Source: Gnetum montanum
Taxonomy: Eukaryota; Streptophyta; Gnetopsida; Gnetales; Gnetaceae
DNA length: 35,281 nucleotides
Assembly (NCBI GenBank): GCA_015680685.1
Contig: MNCI01014479.1
Location: 1-35,281, forward strand
Reading direction: 5' to 3'
Shown here: piece by piece, positions 11,340 to 23,029 of the stretch
Position numbering within the stretch: position 1 is the stretch's first letter
How the letters are laid out: each line of letters starts with the position of its first letter
Notes under the pieces: generated by a model
What the model saw: the letters and a program-made list of their open reading frames with translations, nothing else
Told to the model about the DNA's origin: nothing
The model's database searches: none
Made by a program: the position numbers and the translations under genes

Positions 11340-12610
11340 TAAGTGCTTGTAGAAACAAAATGGTACAATGGCATCCTTAGTTTCCTTTTCACTCAGGAGA
11401 TGCCACAAGATCTGAACTTTAGTAAGAAATAATAGTTTTTTCATTGGACTAAGTACTTCATGGAAATTAGTGAACACCTTTATAAGGTGTGCATCGACAG
11501 CCTAGTTTGTTCGTGTGTCCCTGATACAAACCAATTATGCATTCTCCATGATGCTCATGAAGGCCCCTATGGAGGCCACTATGCTAGGAGATGCATGAGC
11601 ATAAAAATATTGATGGTAGAATACTACTAACCTACAATCTTCAAGAATGCTTACTAGTTTGTTCAATCATGTGAATGCTATTAACAAGATGGTGGTATGA
11701 TCGCTCGAGTGGAGGGTCCTCAATAGTGGATTCAACCACTTGAGCCCTTTGACATATGGAACATATACTTCATGGGTTCCATCATACCCATGTCCAATGG
11801 AAAGACATACATCATTGTAGCAGTTGACTGTTGCACTAAATGAGCAGAAGTAGTAGCTATCACCAATTGCACATCATCCACTACTGTTAGATTTATACAA
11901 AAAAATGTTGTAAACAGGTTTGGGATGCCATGTACACTAATTTCTAACAATGGAACTCATTTTACAGGTGTCACTTTTCAAAAACTCTTGAAACACTTAG
12001 GGGTCGAACATAAATTAACAACATCCTATCATCCCCAAGCCAATAGTCAAGTAGAGGTATCTAATAGGGATATCACAAAGATCCTAATAAGAACCATAAG
12101 AAAATATAGAAGAGACTGGAACACAAAACTCAATGATGTCCTTTGGGCCTACCACTTAACATGGAAACTCCCTATTAGCTACTCTTCCTACAAGCTGGTG
12201 TACGAAAAACTTCCAATGCTCTCAAGTCAATCTAAGCTTCGTACACTCTAAATAGCCTATGATCTAAATCATGACCTAAGTCTAGCACAAAAAGAAAGAC
12301 TAATCAACCTCAACATGCTAGAAAAAAATCAATTAGTGGCCCTATCTTTGAATGAGGTGCACAAGACATTCAACAAGCAACGACATGACCTTAGAATATA
12401 GAAAGTAAAATTTGAACCAAGAGATAAGGTTCTCTACTAGAACCCTACACATGTACCCTAGAAAAGAAAGTTCCAAACATTGTGGGAGGAACCTTATATA
12501 ATTGATGAAACCTTTCCCTCTGGGGCCATGACGATATACAAACTTGAGAGCTCAAATAAAAAGTAGTTGGTCAGCATCCAACAAGTAAAGCCTTTCCATG
12601 GGCCTAAGTG
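11340..12610 (+). pseudogene. Element A integrase, degenerate
   Basis: The N-terminal zinc-binding region lies near 11545-11690 (HDAHEGPYGGHYA, then a damaged CECY where Cys-x-x-Cys is expected). The catalytic core is about 11740-12110: the first catalytic Asp is replaced (NIYFMG), the second is Asn (ISNNGTHF, Asn at 11946-11948), and the Glu of the third motif is present (QVEV). The longest open piece is 11925-12251. A C-terminal region follows to about 12610 with the typical basic KVKF and VLY segments. Stops occur at Gln and Trp positions. Confidence 0.78.
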
Positions 12611-12660
12611 AGCTAGTGCAACAAATACCTTAATGGACAGGCAACCACACAATTTTTTTG

Positions 12661-12693
12661 ATCTCCTCCTTCTAACTTAGTTGTGGAGGAGAT
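12661..12693 (+). other. Post-pol hairpin with purine tract, element A
   Basis: ATCTCCTCC (12661-12669) pairs perfectly with GGAGGAGAT (12685-12693) across a 15-base loop, just after the pol frame ends. The purine arm resembles the GGGGGAGA-type tract seen in Ty3/gypsy elements. The same arrangement occurs after pol in element B. Confidence 0.55.
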
Positions 12694-14785
12694 AGCCATC
12701 CATGTTAATCATGTACATTGCCCCTCAATTTTTCTATTTTTTTACACATTTTTGCCTTTGTAATTTGTTTCTTTTACATCTTTTTGATTTTAAATCTTTT
12801 TCCTATTTTACACCATTTTTATTTTACATAATTGTTAGTACATTTACATCTTTCTTGAATATTTTACACTTTCATATATATTTTACTTTGTTTTGCTTAA
12901 ATGTGATTTTCAACTTTTGCTAATAAACATGCTTTGTGTCAATAGGACACAATGGTGTTGGAGCTATTATTAATGATGGTTTGTGCTTAATGTTTTATTT
13001 ACTAATGTCTAGTTTCTATTTTTGAATTTTTGTACTAATGGCTAAGTCATGGTTTCTTTTTCATGGAATAGGTAGTGAGTCCCCAACATTCACCCATTCA
13101 AAAACTCTATGGTTTTGCTTATTTTGGGAGTTTGATGTCCCTTTCATTAAATAAAATTTTGATAAATTTATGACCTTGGTAGTTTCTGGAATTTGGAAGG
13201 ATTCAAAGGTTTGTATAGGGTGTGACTTCAAGGGAACTCAATATTCTTTATACTCTTCTACTTGCTTGGATGCTTGAATTTTTTCATAGACTTCTTACCA
13301 TTCCATGTCATCCAATAATAGGAAGTCAAATAAAGTATTTGCATGGTGTGGTTCCCATCCAAAAAGAAAGAAAAAAGAGAGAGCAAAAAAAATGAAAAAA
13401 ATGATCGGAATTCAAAGCACACCCCTTAGATAAAAAAACAGGCCACAATCAGTAGTTATGGGGCTAGAAAGACATGTTACCCATGCCAAAGGTCCCCTCT
13501 AACTAAGGCCCTCTCTCACTTCCTTCTTCTCTTTTCTTATTTTATGGAGTGGTGGTTGTTTTATGGGTGCACTCTTATGTCTCGAGGGGGTGGAACAATC
13601 TTGGAGTGATGATGTGAAGTCACTGAAAAAGGTTGGTTTTGACCTGGACTAAGGATGGATCTTCTTAGGTAGTTTTTACTCAAAACCCACAAGAGACTTC
13701 TTATGACCTTAATTTAGAATTCCATTCCACCTTCTTCATCAATCATCTCTACTGACCATAATTCACCTCACTGTCAGTGTCCATGTTCTTCATTTAGTGT
13801 CTTGGTCTAATGTACTTAAATTCTTAGGTAGAACCTTTTGGGTTTTGGTCCTTAACTTCCATTAACCATGAATCACTTGTGGGGCCCATAGAATCCTTAG
13901 GTTTAGGTTATGCAAGCAAAAATAAGGCATGTGCATGCTATGGGAAGGATCCACTTGCATATCCTTTGGTTGAGTTCATTAAGCATCTTATCCTTAGGCA
14001 TTCTTCTAATTAGAATCCTTCATACATCCATCTTCTACATCAAGCCATGTGCTCCTTTACATATTCTATTCAATAAACACATTCTCCATTTAATTTTTAA
14101 TTTTTAAGCTTTCAAAGACCCTCTTCAATGATTTCCTCATATTCTTGGCATTTTTGGAACTCCATGAACCCCAAATTCATTGAAAAACTCCCTTGTATTT
14201 TTTAAGATATTCAAATTTGATAATTTTTTCCTATAGGCTCTATATATGAGGCCCTGTCGATGAAGCAGACTCATATACGAGGCCCTATATATGGGGCCTT
14301 ATCAACATAGCAAAAAAAAAAAAAAAATACTATATATACACACAACCTCACTTGGAATTTTTTACATTTTCTTGCACACACCAAGGGAGTTTTTCAAATT
14401 TTTAGAGCCTAGAACCTTCCATAGCCCATAACTTCCTAACTGTTTATCCAAATCAATCTGTTCTTCGACCCTACAACTACTATAGGTAAGCTCTTGATTG
14501 TGGGGGCCACAAATATGCCATTTTATGAATAATTTTTTGCTATATTTCTAACTCTTACAAAGGTTTAATTAAGATATCAACTATTAAATACTATATTACA
14601 AGAGATAAACCTTTCCAATAGGCTTTGATGACATTTACAAGAAAAATTAATAAATAATTAATAAAATAATCAATCTGCCATAGTCCAACCTTAGCCAAAG
14701 TGTAATTGACTTACAAGAGAAGGTATTCAAAAATTTAACAATTGCACATTATATTTACTAATCCATGGATGTGTTGTGACTGTAG
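12694..14785. other. Element A post-pol spacer
   Basis: No coding frame here is credible. The spacer holds a T-rich stretch (12710-12900), an A/G-rich tract (about 13360-13402), palindromes around TATATA (14236-14253 and 14280-14299) and a run of 16 A (14312-14327). Spacers of this sort between pol and the 3' LTR are known in Athila/Tat elements. Confidence 0.5.
14236..14299. repeat. Paired palindromes around TATATA
   Basis: GGCTCTATATATGAGGCC (14236-14253) and AGGCCCTATATATGGGGCCT (14280-14299) are each near-palindromic and share a GAGGCCCT core with the LTR inverted repeat at 17875-17963. Confidence 0.5.
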
Positions 14786-17570
14786 ATGGCACCGAAAGAA
14801 AAGCACATGCAAGAAGCAGGACCATCTCAACCAAGGGAGCAACGACCTAGAATAGGAAGGGGTTAAGAACAGGCCTAAGAAGAACCACTTGCAACCCATG
14901 CCATAGGTCCTCTTAGGGAAGAGGCTGAGGTGGAATCTATTCAATAGATTCTAGAACTAGCATCAGCAACAAAATTCCCCCATTGAGATGATGCACCAAC
15001 ACAAGAAGTAAATCTTGAGGTGACCTTAACAGAAGCTTTCCTAAATCAGATCAGATCAAGGGAGGTCCAACAAATGATGCTCTAGGAGTTAAAATTTGGC
15101 CCTTTCTTGGGGTAAGCACCAATTGAAGACTTCTCCCATGTGGCCAATCATCACTTCCATTAAGGAGTGGTACATGGGAGAGACATTTTTATTTTGGAAT
15201 AATAGATAGCCTAGATCAACGGTAAAAATCAAGGACATCTTAGTGTCCTACTCGGTGCAAGCCATTGATGAAGTGCTTGGGTTGTTAGAAATAGGAACAA
15301 GTCTTGTTGAGATTCCAATGTAGGCGAAACCTAGCATCAAGAAAGAATGGGTGTGCTGGTGCTATGGTGTCAACCATAAGGAGTTTGGTGTGCTGACATC
15401 AGTAAAAAGGATCCGCTAGAAGATTGTAGCCTTCCATGTCAACCCCATAGTGAGGCTAGGCAAAATTACCATCTTTTCTACCTAAGCATGTGCCACTTTG
15501 AGTGGGAGATTCCTTGTCAACCTTCCATAGCTAATTTATCTAGAGATGGAGAAGTAGTTTAAAGAAAATAAACATGGAAGGAAGGCACTCCTATTCCCAT
15601 GCCTCATCAAAAAATTTTGTTGGAGGGGAGGAATAATTCGTTACACTAATGATGTTGTCAGACATGTTCATGCTACTAATTGGGTAGAAATGATGAAAGA
15701 TAAGACACTTGCAATGAATATTCAAGAAGAAGAGTAGTAACCACCACCTCCACCTACCACTCAAACAACTATGCCAAACATTATGATAATAACCCAACAA
15801 TTGCATGAATATTAAGAATGGCTCATGAGTGAACAAGGATAATGAGCAAGCATAAGTGGCAAGGACCTATCCATATACAGACTAACAATGAGTCACCTAA
15901 ATGAGGTGGCCTGAACAATTTGCTTAATGGGTGGAGGTGAATTTATTTTCTTTGCCCAAAGAACAAAGTTTTCCATGAGGTTGAATCCTAGTGCTAGAGA
16001 GGTCATAGTATCTCTCACAAAATATAAGCCACTCCTAAAAATCTCTGGGAACATCACAACCTTCCAGTACACTTGGAGGAAGGTGAAGGGGCAATAGTAT
16101 TGGTGATGTAGAACCAAGGGCAAGAGACAGCAGTAGAAGTGGTTTTTGATTAAATTACCAAAACACTCAATGCACTTGCGACATCTATACCAGATGTCAT
16201 AGCACTCAAGGATGTGTAGACATCTGCAGGCATCACAAGCGATAGAATAAATGCAGCACAACATGAAGAATCACTAGATCGACGTGTAGGAACTAGGCAA
16301 CTAATTTTGAATGTCTTTGACCTTTTGAGCAATATTACTATGACCCAGTTAGAGCTATTAGAAGCAAGGGGCATGACCATCATCTTGGAGGGGCAACTTA
16401 AAATAGCCAAGGAGCTGAACAAATGCTTGGTTGTTGAATTTGCTAAATTAAGAGCCCATATTGCTAACCCTACATTTCTCAACTTGACATTGATAAGAGA
16501 TGAAGCTATTAAACTACTTAACACTAGATTAAGAGGGGTTGAGGATGTAATGGAGACAACCATGTTCTATTAATCCTTAGTAGAGGCCACACAACACAAA
16601 ATTTAGAAGGCCTTCAATTAGACCTACCAGGAGAATGTATAATTGACTGCATAGAACCATCTTCTGTGGAATGTTGATGAGCACAAAAAATAATTAACTA
16701 AATTTATCCATCAACATCAGGAGAAACTAGCTAGAGAAAACACTAAACTGAGGAGATTCATATTGGAAAATAGAAACCTCTCCATGGAGGAGGTTCATGT
16801 CCTTCGCTAGAAAATTGTGATTGAGGTAGCTGCCTAGAAGTCAAAGGCTCTCAAATTGAGAGAGTTAAAGATCATTACAAAGATCAGGTTAGTCTACAAA
16901 AATAAGTAAATGAAAAACACATTCATTTGATGAAAGTGAAACTAAATGAAGCCCTCCAACAACTCTAGTAGGGAAGAGAAGTTTAGCAACCTATCGTTGA
17001 TGGGATAGATGCCTACAACAAGGTATAAATCTACATGAAGGAGTTGCAAATTGAGGAGATGACGGAATATGTAGAGCTTGCCAATCTCTGATATGAAAAT
17101 CTAGCTATGTTGAATACTAGATGGACATGGTCAAAATTGGAGAAATAGGTGGCCAACATGTACCGTATTGTATGAGGCCAAGTTCAAGAATCACAAAGAC
17201 ACTAAACAAAAGCTTGCAGTGGCAAACGTTGAACTCAAAGTTCTCAAGGGAAAATACACTATTTAAAGATCTATCACCAAGAACTTGGCTAGAAGGATGA
17301 ATGACTACTAGGATCTACAGAATGTAGTAAGGGCATTCGATGTTGAACGCAAACAGTTCACTACCTAGTTTGTCAACGTAAATGAGATGTTCCTGGTAAT
17401 GCCCTGTCCATGGGATATTCCAATTCCAACTCATATTGGTGATGCTACATGGATTGTGAATAATCTCTGGAGTAAGGAGAAGAAGATGAAGGCATTACTA
17501 GATGCCTTTCACCTTCCATCAGAGGTTATAGCCATTGTTGCCTCAGCCACCGCACGTGTCCAAAGCTGAC
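14786..17570 (+). pseudogene. Element A extra coding region between pol and the 3' LTR, degenerate
   Basis: A possible start is the ATG at 14786, followed by a charged, Pro/Gln-rich segment. After a frame change, about 15200-15840 has long readable stretches, with segments such as DEVLGLLEIGTSL, LVNLP and FPCLIKKFC, then a Pro run and a Gln-rich end. This resembles the extra plant-transposon ORF common in Athila/Tat relatives; the assignment is by general likeness only. A second half, about 16170-17570, is Lys/Glu/Leu-rich and looks like a long coiled coil, including open pieces 16307-16573 and 17387-17569. Stops are mostly TAG and TAA at presumed Gln codons. Whether this was one ORF or two, and whether it was env-like, cannot be decided here. 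Confidence 0.5.
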
Positions 17571-17843
17571 AAAGATCCTTTAGAACCTCAGGATCCTCCA
17601 CCGCCTAGGATTGTTTGATCTTCTACATCATCTTCATGTCATTAGAGGATGTGCTATCCAATTTTGTGTATTCATGTCATTTTGTTCAATTTTGTGCCAT
17701 GAACACCATAAATTTTGTAATTTGTTGATTTGTACAGGTGGGCACTCAGTGTTATTATGTCAAGAGTCAATCAATAATGCCATACCTTTTCAATTTTGTA
17801 AAGGAACTCAAGGATGAATCTTTAGTCAATCATGGGGATATGA

Positions 17844-18737
17844 TGAGAATCAAAGTGTTGCATCAATGAGCCCCCATTGATAGGGCCCTGTTTACATGGT
17901 GTTGCCCCATTGAAGGGGTCCCATTGATGTAGTGTTTACTACATTTATGAGGCCCTATCAATGTACTTTCATAATAAAAACTATAACTACAAGCTCATAA
18001 CCATGTTAATGGGAGGTTAGTTCATAGTAGTAGCATAGCTCTTGTAGTTTTTCCATTTGAAAGTTAGAATATTTTCCCAAGTGCTCGCAGTAGGAGTCAT
18101 TGAGTGTATGGATATTTATTTGAGTACTGGTCTACTTGAGCATGACAGTGTGTGCAACAATAAAGATGAACGTCTTGATAAACCTTACAACATTCTAGAT
18201 AGTTTAAATGTTCATTCATGCATTTAATGTTTTTCAACTATTTATTCAATGTTTTCCAATAATTAAGCAAGGTAAGATAAGTAGCAATTAAGTAAACACA
18301 TAAGCACAACCACTTCGAGCATGCATATAATGTTTGATAATCCTAACAGTCCTTAACGCTTAGTAACCTAGCAATGTTATACATGTTTAGGATGTGTATG
18401 ACAAGTGGGACCGAATACTTATTTTAGGACTAGTTACATAATAGTTAATCAATTAGATTAAAGTAGACATTAAATTACTTCATTCCTCATCCAATCTATT
18501 TTAAGTACCAAAAATAAAATATAAAATGACAAAAATCATGTACCTCAATTACAGTTAAACCATACCCTTGAGCTTTACAAGTGTAGTTGGTAAGACAACA
18601 AACATCCTCAATATAAAGTTTACTTCCTAGAGAACTAGTGCACTAAAAACTATAGAGTCCATGGAATTTGACTGGATTGTGTGTAAACGCTTTGTGTTTT
18701 GTATGGTTGGACATAGGGGTACCTTCGTTGCTCATCA
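17844..18737 (+). repeat. Element A 3' LTR
   Basis: It begins TGAGAATCAAAG, against TGAGTGTCAAAG in the 5' copy, and ends CTCATCA, followed by SINE sequence and not by a primer site. That identifies it as the 3' LTR. It holds the inverted repeat 17875-17889 / 17949-17963. It has clearly diverged from the 5' LTR, so the insertion is old. Confidence 0.8.
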
Positions 18738-18762
18738 CCAACCCCTTCTCCCCCTTCCAAAA
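18738..18762 (+). mobile_element. tRNA-derived SINE, 3' part
   Basis: This pyrimidine-rich stretch ends in CCAAAA directly before the right 12-base target-site duplication at 18763-18774. Its first five bases, CCAAC, correspond to CCTAC at 6628-6632, a 4 of 5 match and the presumed target duplication of element A. Confidence 0.55.
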
Positions 18763-18774
18763 TGAGTGACATAA
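18763..18774. repeat. Right target-site duplication of the SINE
   Basis: TGAGTGACATAA is identical to 6472-6483, which lies 12.3 kb to the left. Confidence 0.7.
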
Positions 18775-18913
18775 GATATTAGGATTTGTTAATTACAAAT
18801 GAAAATCATTATTATGCCTTATATTGAAATGTAACAAAAAATATTAGAAGATGATGACTTTTGAAATCACCTATAAAAGAGGTTTGAAAATCAAATGTTG
18901 CTGAATCACCATT
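18775..18913. other. AT-rich flank between the SINE and element B
   Basis: No gene or repeat is recognised. This was presumably the older genomic sequence into which the SINE and element B inserted. Confidence 0.4.
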
Positions 18914-19746
18914 TGATGTTGGCTATGACATTGGGTACGTGACATCGGGGCCTGGATTTGACATCAGATATCCAATGTCAGGGTATATACCTTGAGTCTA
19001 TAAATACTGTGCCTAGGCTCCAGTTTAGGAGGTTTCTTATTAGTCAATTTTTTAGTTTTCAAGCAAGGTAGTGAAGCTCTTGTTGTTTCTTCTCCCTAGA
19101 GTTAGAATATTTTTTGAGTGCCCATAGAAGGAGTCTAAAGTGTATACGGTTCTTTCTTCGAGCACTAATGTACCTAAGCACAACAATGTGATGGGAATAA
19201 AATGAACTCCTTTGACAATCCTTGCAGCACTAAGAATAGCTTAATATTTTCTTTAATGCATTCTACTTTCTTGTTCTTTACTTTAATACATTTGATTAAG
19301 CAATTTATTTCCAACAATTAATGAACACAAGCACAACCACTTCGAGCATTCATATAGTACTTGGTAACCCAACAATGCTTAATGTTTGGTAGCCCAGTAG
19401 TGCTATATGTGTTCAGGATGTGTTCAAGAAAGTGGGGTGGTTACTTGTGTTAGGCTAGCTAGGCGATAGACATTAGTTTCAAACTACTCTACCCTTTATT
19501 CTTATTGTAGGCAATTACATCCATAAAACATAAAATGATAAAAATTCATATACCTCAATTACACTTAAACCATACCCTTGAGCCTCACAAGTATAGTTGG
19601 GAAGACAATGAACGTTCTCAACACCATTTCACTTCTTAGAGGAATTAGTGTGTGAGATAACTATAGGTCCATGAAATTTGATCGGATCGCATGTAACGCC
19701 TTAGTGATTCGTATGGTTAGGCATAGGGATACCTTGCCACTCATCA
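18914..19746 (+). repeat. Element B 5' LTR
   Basis: It is a relative of the A LTRs: CTATAAATA at 18998-19006, GTTAGAATATTTT near 19100, AATAAA at 19196-19201, CACTTCGAGCAT near 19337, the GTACCT-like end region and terminal CTCATCA. The right end is set by the primer site. The left end is uncertain (TG at 18914 or 18917), because no second LTR of this element is in the window. Confidence 0.65.
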
Positions 19747-19747
19747 T

Positions 19748-19765
19748 TGGTGTTGTTGCCAAGGG
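19748..19765 (+). promoter_or_regulatory. Primer binding site of element B, tRNA-Asp type
   Basis: TGGTGTTGTTGCCAAGGG lies one base after the LTR. It differs from the canonical TGGCGCCGTTGCCGGGGA mainly by C-to-T and G-to-A changes. Confidence 0.7.
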
Positions 19766-19906
19766 TCTTTTTATTATTTTGTGAGCTATCTAGGATCTAG
19801 TAAAAATATTTAAATTGTTGGAATGAACCTAAGAGTCATATCTTATGTTACAATTACTACATCAAATTCTTAGAGTACACTGTGATTTTTGTTTCACTAA
19901 TCAACA

Positions 19907-21870
19907 ATGTCTTCTTTTCACAAGAGCGCTTCTCTACCCAAGCCTAATAGCGCTCATCCATGAAAGCTTCAATAGTACCAAATTACATATACTCATCCTA
20001 ATGAGTATGTGCTAAACTTTACCTTCATATTACACTAAGATCAATAGTTTTGGTGGCATGACATGGAGGACAACATTGTGTTGCCACCTGGTCATGTTGC
20101 TCCTACAATGCTCTATCAAATGCTTACATGATGTGGTCTTCAAGATTGCCATAGGGAATATATCATGGAAGATGTCGATGTCGAGGATTATTATCCCACC
20201 AAAGCACAATGCCTGTGAGATGGACAGTTAGAGCAATGCTATGAACTTTCGAAGGGAAAAGGACTTAATGATGAGTCTCTATTTCTATTGTACCAATAAG
20301 CTAGTGGGGAATCCTTATCTAGGGATCTTCCACTCAATGATGCTCCTCTCTTTAACTTCAATGATGAACATCAAAACCAAAATCTACACTCCACAATTCA
20401 CAATCCTGATTCTAGTAACAAAGGATCTAATGACAAAGTAGGTTCTAGAGGGGTAAGTTAAGATAAGGATGCAGGCAAGAAGCAAGATCGTGATCGTGGT
20501 TGTGATCACCGAAGAGGTAATAGTAGGCATCATGATGGTGCTGGTTCTCCTTCCTCTTCCCCTTTTTCATCATCATCATCATCTTCTTCTAGCTTTGACC
20601 ATGACTACAGAAGGTGAGATCATGATGGAGGTGATTGAAATGAATGAAATGATTGACGAGACCATAAGAACCAAAGGGATTGTCGAGACAGGAAAGATCA
20701 AGGATTTAAATGTTCTAGAGAAGCACATTGCCATGAACGAAGGGGTAGTAGAGGGCATTATAGGCACCATGATCAAGGCCTCAATGAGCCTTTATTTGCT
20801 ACTTGAAGTATGCTTAACATCACAGAGGCAATTAAAATTCCAACAAGGCATGTAAAAGTTAGTCAGATCAAACAGTTAGATATGAACAATATTTCTTGAT
20901 TTGAAGGAGGATATAACTCTGATCCACGGAATCATCTTTAAGCTTTCCAAGATATATGTGCCTTGCAAAACATAGAGAATGAATGGTAGAAACTAAAGTT
21001 ATTTTCTAGGACACTCATCAAAGAAGTAGAGAATTGGTATCGGTCCTTAGAACTAAAATTTATCAAACAATGGAGTACCATGCTTGAAATGTTCAATGAT
21101 AAGTATCAAATGTAGTCCCAAGTGTCCAACTTAAGGAAGAATATTCAAGGGTGGAAACAATGAGCACATGAACCCTTGGATGTTACCATTGGTCGATATT
21201 ATGCCTTGATGCACAAATGCCCTACCCATGGTTATTCTCAATTGGCTCAACTCCACCACGTTGTAGACAGGCTTCGTAATGAAACAAGAAAAACCTTTGG
21301 TGTTTATGCCCAACAATGATTGTCAAAACTAGCTACCTATCAGGTACAAAGGTTAATAGAGAAGGTCATCAAAGAGGAAGGTGAACTAAGAAAAAGAAAA
21401 AGCGTAGAGGAGTACAACTGTAATCCTTCTATTCGCAATCAAGAGATTTGATTTTACAATAGTGAGGACAAATCTATATTTGATGAGGGGATGCATAAGA
21501 AAGCCTTTCCACTTCAATAATTCTAATATGAACTTACAACCAAGGTTGATCAGTTAAGGAACTCCATGGATAGTTGATTTCAAGGTATTCTCAAAATTGT
21601 TGTAGGTAATGAACATGAGTGCAGGAGGCACAAAGAAGCTAAATGTGCATAGTACAAAGGTAAGGGTAAATTTGCTACAATAGAAGAAGTTGTGAATAGT
21701 GAATCAGATGATGATCATGGATGTGATGTCTGCCAATATGAACATCCTAAGGGATGTTACCCCGTTGTGTCACATCTTCAAGAGTATGGAGTGTATGCCT
21801 CACATCCACAACTTACACAAAGGAAAACATCTAGAAGGTTACCTTATCCTTAAGGTAATCTTAAGAGTTC
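19907..21870 (+). pseudogene. Element B gag, degenerate
   Basis: A start codon at 19907 begins MSSFHKSAS, parallel to the element C gag start. YTHPNEYV, NIVLPPG and DYYP segments follow and are shared with C. A Ser-run/His/Arg-rich linker near 20470-20700 (coded in part by TCA repeats) leads to the gag core about 20880-21130 with FEGGYNSD, KLKLFSRTLIKE and WSTMLEMFNDKY. A coiled-coil-like segment follows, then CQYEHPKGC near 21730. Frames shift several times and stops are mostly TAG/TAA. No CCHC knuckle is evident. Confidence 0.7.
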
Positions 21871-22379
21871 TACTAGCAAGAACCGTATTATCTAAGTGGG
21901 GCTTCGCCATAATCATATGAATAGTACCAATAATGGTAGCAACCACAATCATGGGTGCTGCATCGCCAAGGCAACAATACCCTTACCAGTAGCCTGATCC
22001 ATATGGTTACAATGTTTAGCAACCCATGTCTCTACATGACTCTTCTAGTCATATTTCTAATATTTAGCCTTACTACCACCCTTTTGATTACTATCGAACT
22101 CCTTCTCCACATGAAAGAAGGAATACCACCTCCTATCCTTATCCTCCCCCTGTCCTTGCACACACTCTTCCTCTAGTTGCATAGCTACCACCTACTCCAC
22201 CAATTCAAGGTAAATTGTCCACTTAACTAAAACAATGCAATGCTATGATGGCTATTAATTTGTAGCCCAATCATCAATCGGAGGGGTCAAATTCCTGATC
22301 AAAGAAAAGATCTTTCTTTTGACCCCATAATCTACCTAAGCCTTCACCTACACCCACGATTGACAACCCTACTCCTACC

Positions 22380-22947
22380 TCTTCCTTCATATTAGATTCC
22401 TTCAAGCCTCCTTTAAACCAAACTTTGCCAAGGATCCATACCATAATGCTTACTCACATTTTGTCTGATTGGATCTATGTAGGAAACCTTCCCAAGAAAT
22501 TAGTTGATCCTAGAAGTCCTCTAATTTATTTGTAGAATTGTTGGGAATGAACTATGAAAGGCTCTTCTTAATTTAGGTTCTAGTGCTAATTTGATTTATC
22601 ATGAGATGTACATTTCCTAGAACCTACCTCTTCTTAAGAAGAGAAACATCAAATTAGAATTGGTAGACCAGTCCATCGCTATTCAATTGGAACTAGTAGA
22701 AGACATTGTGACCATTGTCTATGGGTGGTCTTATCCTACCAACTTCCTAGTAATCAAAGTGGAGAACTGTAAAGGGGACTTCCAAATTATCATGGAAAAA
22801 GCATGGCTAAGCACCGTAGATGCAAGAATGGGAATTAGAGATCTTTCCTTGGAAATCTCTAAAGAAAATGTATTCAGAAAGATTGAGAAGAAGAGAGTTC
22901 CATGCATCGTGCATAGTGATAGTGGGTGTAATTGTGTGCAGAAACAT
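22380..22947 (+). pseudogene. Element B aspartic protease region, degenerate
   Basis: A retropepsin-like segment occurs near 22540-22950. The flap-side landmark reads LLNLGSSANLIY, where retroelement proteases have Asp before LGAS; the codon at 22570-22572 is AAT, so the catalytic Asp is replaced by Asn. An open stretch of 96 codons follows (22660-22950) with YPTNFLVI. After about 22950 the sequence jumps to the RT palm, so the RT connection and fingers are missing. Confidence 0.55.
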
Positions 22948-23029
22948 TAGGCCATAAATCAAACATCCATCTTTACATGCAAGCAGTGTGCATTAGAAGT
23001 AAAAATTCAAAGGTTTCTGTACGCATCCA

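Larger units (their letters stand above)
6633..18737 (+). mobile_element. Element A: full-length decayed Ty3/gypsy (Athila/Tat-type) LTR retrotransposon
   Basis: The order is LTR, tRNA-Asp-type primer site, gag, RT, RNase H, integrase, spacer, extra coding region, LTR, with probable 5-base target duplications CCTAC and CCAAC. RT motifs FLDGYSGY and FMDD and the element layout match the Athila/Tat branch of plant Ty3/gypsy elements. About 12.1 kb long. No protease was found. Many in-frame stops and several frameshifts make it non-autonomous. It is inserted in a SINE in the same orientation. Confidence 0.8.

Noticed and set aside
9840-12610. TAG read as an amino acid (recoded stops)
   Set aside because: TAA and TGA also interrupt, frameshifts are present, and the host gene ends normally. 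Decay of methylated cytosines is simpler.
12702-12923. 73-codon Phe/Leu-rich open frame, possibly membrane protein
   Set aside because: It is a translation of a T-rich spacer with no homologue in B and no coding character.
18763-18913. TGAGTGAC as the start of the element B LTR
   Set aside because: It looked like the TGAG start of the A LTRs, but these bases are the right half of the SINE target duplication, identical to 6472-6483.
20567-20588. TCA/TCT microsatellite as an independent repeat
   Set aside because: Short and in frame with the Ser-rich linker of gag, matched by Ser-rich linkers in A and C.
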